Positions 6,747 through 16,023 of a stretch of 46,791 nt of DNA are shown here, one piece after another. The stretch's first letter is position 1, and each line of letters begins with the position of its first letter. The DNA lies in the NCBI GenBank assembly GCA_944384995.1, contig CALWVN010000014.1, positions 1 to 46,791 of the forward strand, given 5' to 3'. Both the position numbers and the translations under genes were made by a program. A model generated the notes under the pieces. That model was not told where the DNA came from. It saw only the letters and a program-made list of their open reading frames with translations, and searched no databases. The stretch comes from an uncultured Clostridia bacterium. GTDB taxonomy: Bacteria; Bacillota; Clostridia; Oscillospirales; Acutalibacteraceae.

Positions 6747-8028
6747 GTTCCGCTTCCTCCTCATCCTTGCCCGCAAGCAGGTATACCGTGTCGAGTGTCA
6801 GCGCGTTGGCGGCGCGCACCACATCCTCGCGTGTCACGGCCGCAAGCCCCGCTGTGAGCGCTTCGGGCGTCGTAATGTCGCCGTCGGCAAACTGCGCATA
6901 ATAGACATCCAAGCCCTCCGGCGTGTCGCCCACGCCGGCGAATGCGTCGCAAAGCGCCTTTTTCGAGGCGGTCAGCTCCTCGTCCGTAAACTCGCCCGCC
7001 TGCATGACATGCAGCTGCCGCAGGATCTCGTCGAACGCCACATCGCGGTTTTTGCGCTCGATGCCGCTTTGCACGACGAGCAGGCCTTTTTGCCGCTGCA
7101 GCCGCGCCGAGCAGTAATAGCAGAGGCTTAATTTCTCGCGCACGTTCATAAACAGCCGCGAATACGGGCCGCCGCCGAACAGATCCGCCATCACGCGGCG
7201 CGCATAGAAATCGTCGTTGCGGTCGCACATGCCGGTGCGGAAGCCCAAAACCAGCTTGCTTTGGCTGACGTCCTGCTCCTCGGTCAATTCGGTCACGTCA
7301 TCGCACCTTTCGACGAACACGGTTGAAAGCTCTGCGGGTGCGCGGTCGGCAAGTGCGCCGAGGCGCGTGCGAAGCACCGCTTCAAGCGGTTCAAGCGCCA
7401 CATCGCCCGTCACCTGCACCGTGATGTGTGCCGTCTTTAAAAGCTCGTGCCATGCGCGGTACATGCTTTGAGGCGTCACGGCGCGCACGCCCGTGAGGAG
7501 CGCTTCATGCGGATAACCATAGGGCTCGTCGGCGCACATGGTCTCCAGCATCCGCATGAGCGCCCACGCGCGTTTGTCATTCTGCTCGCTTTCAAGGTCT
7601 TCGGCGCACAGGCGCACCTCGGTGCGCAGCTGCGCTTCGTCGAACCTGCCGTCCTGCATTTTAGGCTCCAGCAGCAGGTCCAAAAGCAGCTCCAGCGCGT
7701 CGCGGCTGACCGCTTGTCCGTCGTACGCGAGCGCATCCGCAAGGCAATCCACGGAAAGCCGCAGGCAGTACGCTTCGCCTAAGCGCGAGATCTCACCCGA
7801 GAGCAGCGCACCGTAAAGTTCTTCCAGCCGCGCGTTGAGTGCCGAGAGCGTCGGGCAGCGCGCGCACGAATGGGCGAGGTAGGAGGCAAGCACCGTTGTT
7901 TCCGCCGGGTTTTGATGCATGGGCGTCAACAGCAAAAGGGAGATACAGGTGGTTTTCGGGCGCGCCGAGCGCACCTCCAGCAATCGGATCTTTTCGCCGA
8001 TTCGGATGATTTTCGGTTCCGTCTGCAT
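6739..8028 (-). CDS. ymfF: M16-family peptidase-like protein, non-catalytic partner (YmfF type)
   Basis: A 429-residue M16 homologue that lacks the HxxEH zinc motif in its N-terminal domain (the region reads SYLAHSCARCPTLSALN) but keeps the C-terminal R/Y segment GGGPYSRLFMNVREKLSLCYYCSA. In heterodimeric M16 proteases one subunit binds zinc and the other supplies the R/Y motif, so this gene and the next are expected to act as one enzyme. AAGGATG lies about 14 nt before the ATG. The stop overlaps the start of the catalytic partner. A promoter at 8084-8112 makes this the first gene of a four-gene operon ending in folD. Confidence 0.88.
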   Translation of the reverse strand: MQTEPKIIRIGEKIRLLEVRSARPKTTCISLLLLTPMHQNPAETTVLASYLAHSCARCPTLSALNARLEELYGALLSGEISRLGEAYCLRLSVDCLADALAYDGQAVSRDALELLLDLLLEPKMQDGRFDEAQLRTEVRLCAEDLESEQNDKRAWALMRMLETMCADEPYGYPHEALLTGVRAVTPQSMYRAWHELLKTAHITVQVTGDVALEPLEAVLRTRLGALADRAPAELSTVFVERCDDVTELTEEQDVSQSKLVLGFRTGMCDRNDDFYARRVMADLFGGGPYSRLFMNVREKLSLCYYCSARLQRQKGLLVVQSGIERKNRDVAFDEILRQLHVMQAGEFTDEELTASKKALCDAFAGVGDTPEGLDVYYAQFADGDITTPEALTAGLAAVTREDVVRAANALTLDTVYLLAGKDEEEAEHA

Positions 8029-8083
8029 ACAGAGCTACATCCTTTCTTCTCGTTCGGCAGGACATTTAGCCGATATAAAGTTT

Positions 8084-8112
8084 ATTGTAGCACACTTGTG
8101 CCTTGATTTCCA
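8084..8112 (-). promoter_or_regulatory. Promoter of the M16-lgt-folD operon
   Basis: On the minus strand TGGAAA (8112-8107), a 17-bp spacer and TACAAT (8089-8084) preceded by TGC form an extended -10 promoter in the 88-bp gap after the giant synthase gene. Confidence 0.55.
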
Positions 8113-8116
8113 TAGT

Positions 8117-11100
8117 TTACCGGATTTTTATATGGTGGTTTTTGCCGTCCGGCAGAAGCGAGGCGGCAGGTCTGCCGTCGATAAGCACCAAGCCCTCCCG
8201 CGGGGCGGCGGCGACCTCCACCGAAATTTCAGCACCGTCGAGCGTAAGCGTATAGGAGAATGCGCCCATCTGCGGGATCTCGGCGGGCGTAAAGAAAAGC
8301 CGCCCGTCCTGCATATGAAGCCCCAAGAGCACCTCGGTCACCAGCGCAAACAGCTGCCCTGCCGCGCCCGTATACAAGCTCCAGCCGCCGCGCCCGGGGC
8401 TCGCTTCGCCGTACACGTCGCCGCAAAGGAAGTACGGCTCGGTTTTATAGCGGCGCGCCGTTTCTTCCGTCTCGTATTTCCGAAGCGGGTTGAGCGCACA
8501 AAGCACGCGCATCCCCTCGTCGTACATACCGGCTTCTAAAAGCGCGCGGCAGAACCACACGGCGGCGTGCGTATACTGCCCGCCGTTTTCGCGCACACCC
8601 GGCGGATACGCCGAAACGTAGCCCGCCTGCGGCTGTGTGTCGGAAAAGGGCGGTGAAAACAGGCGCAGGAGGCCGTTTTCTTCGTCGAACAATGCCGAAA
8701 ACGCGGTGCGAAGTGCCGTCTCGGTACGCGTTTTGTCAAGCCGCGCAAATACGGCGAAGCTCTGCGTTAAGCTGTCGATGGCGCATGCCGTGTTCCCCGC
8801 CGCGCCCATTTTACCGCCGTCGTCATAAAACGCACGCAAATACCGGTCGCCCGCATAGGCATGGGTTTCGATCGCTTCGCGTAAAGCCTTGGCTTCGGAA
8901 AGGCAGAACGTGCGGAACTCGGTTTGCTCGGGCTCGTTTTCCAAAAGCGCGGCAAAAGCCTCCAGCACGAGGACGGCGAACTGCGAAAGCCAGACGCTCT
9001 CGCCCCTGCCGCACCTGCCGACGCGGTTGAAGCTGTCGTTCCAGTCGCCCGTGCCCATAAGCATCAGGCCGTGTTCGCCCTTTTTTTCAAGCGCGTATCG
9101 GACGGCGCGCACGGCGTGGTCGAGCACGCTGCCGCGCGCGGTCGCGCGTTTGACTTCAAAATAGCGTTCGTCCTCGTTTTCGCGAAGCACAGGCGCTTCC
9201 CGGTACGGGACTTCGACATGCAAAATCGACCGGTCGCCCGTCGAGCGCACGTATTTTGCCAAAAACAGCGGCAGCCATAACAAATCGTCGCTGCAGCGCG
9301 TGCGCACCCCGCGCACGGTGCCGTTCGGCAGCACGTGCCACCAGTGCAGCACGTCGCCCTCTGAAAGCTGCGCGGCCGAGCAGCGCAGCAGCTGGCGGCG
9401 CAAAAGTTCGGGCCGCAAAGCCAAAAGCGACGCCGCGTCCTGCAGTTGGTCACGAAATCCCCACGCCCCGCCCGCCTGATAAAAGCCGGCGCGCGCAAAC
9501 AGCCGTCCGTTTTCCGTCTGCCGCACCAAAAACAGATTATACAGGTCGTCCAATGGTTTGTCGTTCGAACAAAGCTGTACGCGGTTTTGCGGCAAAGGCT
9601 CGGACAGACACGCCCTTGCGAGCGTTACGGCGGGTGCGGGGCGGCGCGCAAAGGTCAGGTGAAAGCGCACGCGCGCGCACCCGTTCGCCGCGATCTCGAC
9701 CGTCTTACCGAGCGCCGCGCAGGGTGTCGCTTCGGGGAGACTGCCGCCCGCGTCCCAGCCGCCGCCGGAAAACGCCTCGTCCGATACGGTGTAAAATACA
9801 TTTTCCTCCAATCGGAAATATTTTTCCGATTCTTTTTCTGCATTTCGGAAATATTTTTCCGATCCCGTCTGTTCCGACCGGAAGTTTTCTTCCGATTTTT
9901 CGGTTTCGGATCGGCAATATTTTTCCGATTCCGACCGAACGGCGCACAGGCACAGAACCCCGGGGAAATCCTCGGCTGCGGGGTTGCGCACCAGCAGTGC
10001 GCCGTCTTGAAACTCGGATCGCAGAAACGGCGAGGGGGCGGCGTCCTCGCAAAGCGCGGGGCGGGTGTAGTAACATACGGCGGCGCGTGTCGGCACATCG
10101 CTGCGGTTTTCCAGTAAAATTTCGGTTTCCTTGCGCATCCCGCGCGCGGGGACGCGCACCGTTACGCGGATGTGAAGCATCCGCACGTCCGTTTCAAATA
10201 CTGCCCGGTCGCCGCAGAAGAACGCTGCGGCGTTTCGCAAAACATCGTAGATTTTTCCGCCTGCCGTGCGCAGGAACAGTCGCTCGCCGGGGAAATCGCG
10301 CATCGGGTCGTTCGGGAATTCCGTTAAGCGATTGAGCCGCGCGTTCATAGCAAAGGTCGTGCCCAAAGCGCCGTCGCCCACAAGCGTCCCGAAGGACGGA
10401 TTTGAAAGCACCCAGCACCACGGCAAACGCGGCTTTTGCGCGATCCGATACCCGCCGTTTTCTACGCCGTTCAATCGTTTTGCGGGCTTTGTAAAATGCA
10501 CGGCGGCGTGCATAAACGGGGGATTGTCGGGGTATTTCTGCCCCGTGACCGGGAAGGCGAGATCAAAGCCGCACGCAGAAAAGGCGAGCAGCGCACAAAG
10601 CTGCTCGTGTGACTGCGCCGACGCATCCACAATATGGACGCGTCCGCCCTCCAGCAGGCGGCAAAACAATGCGTTTTCCCGGAGCATCTCCCGCAGGCTT
10701 GCCGCCCCCGGCGCATCCCGAACGCACAGCACAAGGTCACAGGGAAGCCCCGCTTCGCAAAGCGCGCCGACGCCCGTCAAAAAAGGCGACAGCTTTTCGA
10801 TTGCCGCGCCGTCTGCGTTTTGCAGGGTAAAAAGGGGCAGGTCGCCCGAAATGCCAAGCGCCCAAAGCGCCCGCACGCCGTTTTGGTTTTCACAAAGCGC
10901 CCTTTTGCGCGCCTCTTGCAGCCGCCCGCCGCAAAACAGCGCCGGCAGGATCGTCCCTCGCCAAAGCTGCGCGGGGAAAACGGCTGGGGCACGCGCCGCC
11001 GAGCGCGCGCGCCGCACGGCCTCCAGCCGCCGCAGGGCTTCTTCCCGCGTATCCGCCGCGCACAGGTGCAGCGTTACGGTTTGCTCGCCGTGTGCGGGCA

Positions 11101-14100
11101 GGTGCAGCCGCCGCACCGCCGCAAAGCACACATCCGCCGTGCCGCGCGGCTCTTGTCCAACGATTTTTGCCTGCGGCAGGGAAAAGATCCCTTCATCGCG
11201 GGAAAGCGCCTCGTCACGCTGCAAGCATACGGCAAACGGCGCGTTTTCCTGAAAGCCGCAGGCAAGCGCCAACGCAGGCTGCCCGCGCCCCGCGCGCCGC
11301 GTAAACACCACGGCGTTTTGCGTTTTGTCAAAGGCGGCGGTCACGAATAATTTTTGAAACGTGCGGTGCGCTTCAAGCGCCCGCTCGGTCGTCATGGTCG
11401 GTTCAAAGTATACGAGCAGCGTCACATCCTGCGGCGCGCCCGTTTTGTTGCACAGCCGAAAGTCCCGCCGCTCGGCGGGAAGCGTTTCCTGCACGGCAGC
11501 GCGGGTCTCTGCAAACAGTGTTTCGGCTTTTGCCGTGTATACGGCCTCCGTCTTCCGTGCTTCAAACGTATAGACCGCTTTTTCTTCCCGTGCGCAGGCG
11601 CGTGTAAGCGGCAGCGCGCCGCTTTCCGTTTGCAGCACGGCGAACACCCCTCTGAAATCCTCCGGGTCCACGTGCACGCGCCGCGTGATATCCACGCCGT
11701 AAGCATGGGCAAAGGATGTGCCGGCATCCGTGAGAAACAGCGTCCAAGCGCCGTTCGTATACACCTGCGTGCTTTCGGGCAGCGGGCTTTGCACAGGTTT
11801 TTCGGGGGACGGGGTATACCGCGCGGTGCGTTCTGCGCGCACGGCAGGCACACCGCGGCGCGGCAGCGGTGTGAAAGCCGGGGCGCGTTCCGAGAGCAGG
11901 GCGCGTGCCGAACGCATCGTCCCGTATGCCGAAAACCGCTTCTGGAATACGTTTTCGCAAAGCAGGTTCGTCACGGCGAGCATGCTCATCCCGATATGAT
12001 GCGCCATAAAGCTGCGCACAAGCTTAGGACGCCTGCTCGTACAGTCAAGCGCCTCGTAAAACCCGTATTCGCCAAACATACCGCGTGCACGGTACGCGTC
12101 CAGCGCCTTTTGCGCGGTATGCGCCGCAAACGGCAGGCATAGATACGCCGAATACGGCGAGGAAACACGATTTTCCGCCGGGTTTGCGCTGCGAAGCCCA
12201 AGCGCGGGCACACCGTGCGCGCGGTATTGGTAATTGCCCGCCGCATCCGTGGCTGCATACCCGCTTTCGGATACGCCGAACTCGATGCCCTGCCGCTTTG
12301 CATACCGCGCCTGCTCGCGCACGCAAAAGTGAAGGGATTCGTTCGCAAGCGTGCCGGGCGGGCTTTCCAAAAACAGATGCGGCATAAAGAATTCAAACAT
12401 CGTGCCCGACCACGCAAGCGCCCCCGTAAAGCCCCCGTCTGCGGACAGGGCGCGGGAAAGCGCGCCCCAATGCGAAACGGGGACCGCCCGCGCGGCGACG
12501 ACATAATAGCTCATCATGCGCGATTCACTCATCAACAGGTCATAGTGGCCCGAAGAAAATGTCCCGTGATCCGTATCGAAGCCGATATAAAACAGGTCGC
12601 GCCCCCAATCATACAGCGCGCCGAGGTGCGTATTTTGTAAGATGCTTTCCGCCAGTTGACGCGCACGGCGGCAGGTTTGGCTCGCTTCATATGCCGAAAG
12701 CCCCGATATGAGCGCGGCGAGACAGCACAGGAAATTGCCGCTGTCCACCGCCGAAACGAAGCGCGGCGGCAGGGGTTCGAGTGTTTTTACGTCGTACCAG
12801 TTGTAAAGATTCCCGCGCCACGTTTCAAGCTTCTGCACGGTTTCGAGCGTGCGGCACACGCGCGCGCCGAGCGCTTCTTTCGAAATCAGCCCCACATCGC
12901 ACGCCGAAAGCGCGGCGCACAGCATGAGCCCGATGTTCGTCGGTGAGGTGCGGTACGCCGTGCGGCGCACGGGCGCGAACTGCACATTGTCGGGTGGGAG
13001 AAAATGCGTTTCCGCCGTGCACAGATCTTCATAAAACCGCCACATCGCCGCCATATCCTGCCGCAGCGTTTCGCGCACGGCGGGGGAAATACTTGTTTTG
13101 CCCGCTTTCCGATACGGCTTCGCCGACCAGACGGCATACGCGGGTGCGGCGAGGAAAAACAGCGCAAATGCGCGCGCGAGCGCCCCGCCGAACAGCAAAA
13201 GCCATACCCCGCAGGCAAAAGCGGGAAGGCTGCGGCGCAGGGGAGAAGCGCCCGCGCCCTCTGCGTCTGCGGCGGTTACCCAGTCGAGCATGCGGCGGTG
13301 CGAAAAAAGGCGGCGCCAGACGCCCTTTAAAAACGCGCAAAGGCAGACCCAACCCGTCACGGGCAGGAGCATGAGGGAAAGCAGAAAGTCGCTTACCGCC
13401 TTTGCCGCCGCAGGGAGCGCGCCGCCGAAATACCGTGCCGAAAGTGCGGAAAACCCGCCTGTGCGCAGCGCGCCGAAAAAGGCGAGCGCGGCGGGGACGG
13501 ACAACGACAGCAGAACGCACAACAGCACAGCCGTCTGTGCGGCGGGCTGCAAAAGGGGTGAGAGCAGGCATAAAAAGAAGCTTGCCGCAGGCGTCAGATC
13601 ACGGCGCAGGCAGTCGAACAGCTTGTACCGCGACAAGGCTTTCAGGCGCATATCGCGCCCCGCGCCGTCTTTGTATGTGGGACGCAGCAGTACGATGTTC
13701 TGCGCATCCCCGCGCACCCAGCGCCCAAGCCTTGCAAGGTGCGCGCCGAGCGCCGACGGACAGCCCTCCGTCACCTGCGCCGAACCGACGAACGCCGTGC
13801 GTAAGATTTCGCCCTCCGGGATGTCGTGGCTCAAAACCGTCTCTTTCGGGAAAGCTTCGGGCAGAAGCGAGGCGCACGCCGCAACGTCCATCAGCCCTTT
13901 CCCCGTAAACAGGCTCGCGCCGGACAGGGTCTGCCAGCGTTCATGCAGCTCACGCACATAGCCCGAAACGCCGCCCGCGCCCGCCGTCAGGCGCGAAAAG
14001 CGCGTGCAAAACGCCGCGTCGGCAGACACTTCCGCCTGCGGTACGAAAACGCCGTACCCGTGCGTGACACGGCGCATTTTTTCATCCACCTGCGGCGCGT

Positions 14101-15448
14101 TTTCGGGATGCCGCGCTGCGGCAAGCAGCCGGAAAAGGCAGTCGGGGGCGGGCGACGCGTCCGCGTCGAGCGCGAATACATAGTGCACCCCGCGCAGGAG
14201 GCTTTGCGCCCCGTGGCAGACCGAAAAGGCAGACGCATCGCCGTGCGCGAGCAGGGCAAACAGCGCGCAAAGCGCACCGCGCTTGCGCGCAAAGCCCGTG
14301 TAGGCGTTCTGCGTTTCGGAATAGGTGCGCCCGCGCACAAGCAGCACGAAGCGGCCGGGATATTTTTCGTTGAGCGCGTCGATCATCCGCTTTGCCGCCG
14401 CAATATCGGCATTGTCCGTTTCCCGCACGGCACTCGGCGCGGCTTTGAGATCGGCAAGCAAGGCGAGCCCCAGCGCCCCCCTGCCCGCCGAAAGGTATAC
14501 TTCTTCGAGGTGGTCGGAAAGCGCAGCTTCTCTGCCGCCTTCGGGCAGAAGCGCAGATACGGTCACGAGCGTTCGCGCCCTGCCGCCAACGCGCGAACGC
14601 ACACGGCAGGTGGGAACGATCTTCGGCTTTGCCCGCCGCAGCACAAGCCGTTCCAATATGGGCGACAATCCTGCGAAAAGCGGCAGCCATAAAGCCGGCA
14701 GCAGCCACCATATGCCGAATATGCCCGCTACCGCCGCCGTGAGCAGACCGGACACGCCCCACTCGAGCGCGAGCAGCACGCTCCCGCGTACATGCCGTTC
14801 GTTTTCCCACAGCAGCCGCCAAAGCGTCGAGTTTTCTGCTTTTGCGCGCCGAAGGAGCGCCTGCGCCGCCGCTTCCTCCGAGATCTTCTGCTTTCTCGCA
14901 AGGCGTGAAAGCCGTTCGCGGTACGCCGCTTTGGTCCGATCATCGGACGCGCGAAAGCCCGCGTCCGTAAGGCAAACGCGTTCGGCGGCGCTTACGTGTG
15001 CGAACAGGCGCGAAAAATCTGTCTGTTCCGTTTTTTCAAGCGCCTGCGCCGCCCGCACCGCCTGCGCTGCATCCTTGCTTTCCGAAGCGCAGATCACGCA
15101 CGCCGCGCGAAAAAGCAGCCCTGTGAGCGTCAGCTCCGTAAAGCTGAAGCTGCCGGCTTTGAGCGAAGCCGTAAGCGTTCGGAGCGTCGGCTTTTCTTCG
15201 CTTTGCAAAAAGGCATACAGCCGTTCAAAGGCGCGCGGCAGACCGTTTTCCCCGGCGGGCAAGCCGGGGGAAACGCGCAGATCCCGCAGCGCGCTCTCCG
15301 ATGCTTCACAAAGCTGCGGCAAAAACGGAAGCAGCTGCTCGCCTGCCGTGCTTTGCGCGCCGTCCTGCGTCCCCGCATACACACGCGCAAGGCTCTTACG
15401 CGCTTTGTGAAGCCTTTTGCAAAGCGCGCGTACTGCCGTTTTTTTCAT
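8117..15448 (-). CDS. Giant cyclic beta-1,2-glucan synthase-like protein (GT84 + glycoamylase-like + GH94)
   Basis: A 2443-residue multi-domain membrane enzyme laid out like cyclic beta-1,2-glucan synthases (NdvB/Cgs). Approximate order: N-terminal soluble region 1-220; membrane segments 225-270; GT84-like glycosyltransferase 300-600 with DAD near 428, FTGKGLMDV, SHDIPEGE near 541 and RWVRGDAQ near 578; membrane segments 615-776; glycoamylase-like domain 795-1170 (SESRMMSYYVVA, GTMFEFFMPHL, SESGYAATDAAGNYQYRAHG, YEALDCTSRRP, MAHHIGMSMLAV); sandwich domains near 1230 and 1680; GH94 phosphorylase-like barrel from about 1950 with GTGDWNDSFNRVG near 2135, YPPGVRENGGQYTHAAVW near 2285 and GGWSLYTGAAGQLF. 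Family knowledge predicts polymerisation from UDP-glucose, cyclisation, and chain-length control by phosphorolysis. I chose the ATG at 15448 (GGAGG 10 nt upstream) over one 29 codons earlier. A repeat-rich insertion interrupts residues 1835-1880. It is a single gene with no obvious partners. Confidence 0.9.
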   Translation of the reverse strand: MKKTAVRALCKRLHKARKSLARVYAGTQDGAQSTAGEQLLPFLPQLCEASESALRDLRVSPGLPAGENGLPRAFERLYAFLQSEEKPTLRTLTASLKAGSFSFTELTLTGLLFRAACVICASESKDAAQAVRAAQALEKTEQTDFSRLFAHVSAAERVCLTDAGFRASDDRTKAAYRERLSRLARKQKISEEAAAQALLRRAKAENSTLWRLLWENERHVRGSVLLALEWGVSGLLTAAVAGIFGIWWLLPALWLPLFAGLSPILERLVLRRAKPKIVPTCRVRSRVGGRARTLVTVSALLPEGGREAALSDHLEEVYLSAGRGALGLALLADLKAAPSAVRETDNADIAAAKRMIDALNEKYPGRFVLLVRGRTYSETQNAYTGFARKRGALCALFALLAHGDASAFSVCHGAQSLLRGVHYVFALDADASPAPDCLFRLLAAARHPENAPQVDEKMRRVTHGYGVFVPQAEVSADAAFCTRFSRLTAGAGGVSGYVRELHERWQTLSGASLFTGKGLMDVAACASLLPEAFPKETVLSHDIPEGEILRTAFVGSAQVTEGCPSALGAHLARLGRWVRGDAQNIVLLRPTYKDGAGRDMRLKALSRYKLFDCLRRDLTPAASFFLCLLSPLLQPAAQTAVLLCVLLSLSVPAALAFFGALRTGGFSALSARYFGGALPAAAKAVSDFLLSLMLLPVTGWVCLCAFLKGVWRRLFSHRRMLDWVTAADAEGAGASPLRRSLPAFACGVWLLLFGGALARAFALFFLAAPAYAVWSAKPYRKAGKTSISPAVRETLRQDMAAMWRFYEDLCTAETHFLPPDNVQFAPVRRTAYRTSPTNIGLMLCAALSACDVGLISKEALGARVCRTLETVQKLETWRGNLYNWYDVKTLEPLPPRFVSAVDSGNFLCCLAALISGLSAYEASQTCRRARQLAESILQNTHLGALYDWGRDLFYIGFDTDHGTFSSGHYDLLMSESRMMSYYVVAARAVPVSHWGALSRALSADGGFTGALAWSGTMFEFFMPHLFLESPPGTLANESLHFCVREQARYAKRQGIEFGVSESGYAATDAAGNYQYRAHGVPALGLRSANPAENRVSSPYSAYLCLPFAAHTAQKALDAYRARGMFGEYGFYEALDCTSRRPKLVRSFMAHHIGMSMLAVTNLLCENVFQKRFSAYGTMRSARALLSERAPAFTPLPRRGVPAVRAERTARYTPSPEKPVQSPLPESTQVYTNGAWTLFLTDAGTSFAHAYGVDITRRVHVDPEDFRGVFAVLQTESGALPLTRACAREEKAVYTFEARKTEAVYTAKAETLFAETRAAVQETLPAERRDFRLCNKTGAPQDVTLLVYFEPTMTTERALEAHRTFQKLFVTAAFDKTQNAVVFTRRAGRGQPALALACGFQENAPFAVCLQRDEALSRDEGIFSLPQAKIVGQEPRGTADVCFAAVRRLHLPAHGEQTVTLHLCAADTREEALRRLEAVRRARSAARAPAVFPAQLWRGTILPALFCGGRLQEARKRALCENQNGVRALWALGISGDLPLFTLQNADGAAIEKLSPFLTGVGALCEAGLPCDLVLCVRDAPGAASLREMLRENALFCRLLEGGRVHIVDASAQSHEQLCALLAFSACGFDLAFPVTGQKYPDNPPFMHAAVHFTKPAKRLNGVENGGYRIAQKPRLPWCWVLSNPSFGTLVGDGALGTTFAMNARLNRLTEFPNDPMRDFPGERLFLRTAGGKIYDVLRNAAAFFCGDRAVFETDVRMLHIRVTVRVPARGMRKETEILLENRSDVPTRAAVCYYTRPALCEDAAPSPFLRSEFQDGALLVRNPAAEDFPGVLCLCAVRSESEKYCRSETEKSEENFRSEQTGSEKYFRNAEKESEKYFRLEENVFYTVSDEAFSGGGWDAGGSLPEATPCAALGKTVEIAANGCARVRFHLTFARRPAPAVTLARACLSEPLPQNRVQLCSNDKPLDDLYNLFLVRQTENGRLFARAGFYQAGGAWGFRDQLQDAASLLALRPELLRRQLLRCSAAQLSEGDVLHWWHVLPNGTVRGVRTRCSDDLLWLPLFLAKYVRSTGDRSILHVEVPYREAPVLRENEDERYFEVKRATARGSVLDHAVRAVRYALEKKGEHGLMLMGTGDWNDSFNRVGRCGRGESVWLSQFAVLVLEAFAALLENEPEQTEFRTFCLSEAKALREAIETHAYAGDRYLRAFYDDGGKMGAAGNTACAIDSLTQSFAVFARLDKTRTETALRTAFSALFDEENGLLRLFSPPFSDTQPQAGYVSAYPPGVRENGGQYTHAAVWFCRALLEAGMYDEGMRVLCALNPLRKYETEETARRYKTEPYFLCGDVYGEASPGRGGWSLYTGAAGQLFALVTEVLLGLHMQDGRLFFTPAEIPQMGAFSYTLTLDGAEISVEVAAAPREGLVLIDGRPAASLLPDGKNHHIKIR
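9811..9929. repeat. Four hairpin repeats inside the giant synthase coding sequence
   Basis: Four copies of a roughly 20-bp palindrome (ATCGGAAA, a 4-nt loop, TTTCCGAT) lie at 9811-9830, 9845-9863, 9877-9896 and 9910-9929. The third has a G-T pair and the fourth a substitution. On the coding strand they encode SEKYFR, SEKYFR, SEENFR and SEKYCR with acidic linkers. The stretch is AT-rich and clearly different in composition from the surrounding GC-rich gene, yet the frame is kept. It falls in a loop between beta-sandwich and barrel parts of the GH94 module. Confidence 0.9.
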
Positions 15449-15535
15449 ACCTTCAAAGCCTCCGCATTTGGACAGCGGCGTTCGCCGCCGTAAAATTATT
15501 CCTATCTTTCCCCGTTTTCGGCGAATAAACCGCAT

Positions 15536-15835
15536 ATCGGGCGGAAAAGGTATATTAGATGCTGGACGTTAGATATTAGATGCTAGATGTGGGGTGGGGA
15601 AGTTTGCGCAAAGCCGTGGGGTCTCTGTAATTTTTTTTTGCGTGTTGTAGGGCGGGGGCTTGCTCCCGCCGCAAAATGGTAAAGCTCTTGTCTATTCTTT
15701 TCCCGGGAAAAGAATGCTTAAAATTTTCAAAACAGCGGAAGGCTTCCCCCTCTGCCCTCGGCGGGAGCAAGCCCCCGCCCTACGTCATTTCCTGCGCAGC
15801 CACAGCTTTGCGGCGTTGCTTCGTTTTGCTTTTGC
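15536..15835. repeat. Intergenic palindromic repeat cluster
   Basis: The order is a TAGATGCTGGACGTTAGATATTAGATG string (15556-15590), a GGTGGGGAAGTTTGCGCAAAGCCG block, a family-B left arm (15647-15671), a middle with a perfect palindrome (15694-15715), a family-B right arm (15759-15783) and a GCGCAGCCACAGCTTTGCGG block. The outer blocks mirror each other, so the cluster is a large nested inverted repeat. No gene is seen; the short ORFs here are shadows. Confidence 0.85.
15694..15715. promoter_or_regulatory. Candidate Noc-binding-site-like palindrome
   Basis: A perfect 22-bp palindrome centred on CCCGGG, with half-site ATTCTTTTCCC and its exact complement. The inner TTTCCCGGGAAA equals the core of the Bacillus Noc-binding sequence. 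A Noc protein is encoded at 41483. It is the only site of this quality that I found in the window. It could instead be part of the surrounding repeat. Confidence 0.4.
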
Positions 15836-15919
15836 TCCCTGCCGTCTCCTGCTATTTTGTTCAAAACCCGACAGAATCCGCCGCACCCGTTCAACTTCCC
15901 TTTTCGGTGGCTTTTTTTG

Positions 15920-15948
15920 TTTACAAATTGTCAAATTCGTGGTATGCT
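15920..15948 (+). promoter_or_regulatory. Promoter of the radical SAM gene
   Basis: TTTACA (15920-15925), a 17-bp spacer and TATGCT (15943-15948) preceded by TGG make a good extended -10 promoter 76 bp before the start codon. Confidence 0.6.
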
Positions 15949-15965
15949 AAAAATGAACTGTTAAG

Positions 15966-15977
15966 GTAAACGTTTTC
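15966..15977. promoter_or_regulatory. LacI/CcpA-like operator in the radical SAM leader
   Basis: GTAAACGTTTTC differs at one base from the GTAAACGTTTAC core found at the lacI locus and also resembles a catabolite-repression element. It lies just downstream of the promoter at 15920-15948, where a bound repressor would block transcription. Weak single-site evidence. Confidence 0.35.
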
Positions 15978-16023
15978 TCAACGCCGTGCACGGCTACCCG
16001 CCGCGGCGAAAGGAAGGATTTTT

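Noticed and set aside
9256-10335. Arg- and Pro-rich plus-strand ORFs over the giant synthase
   Set aside because: Composition typical of antisense frames of a GC-rich gene; no domain or start signal.
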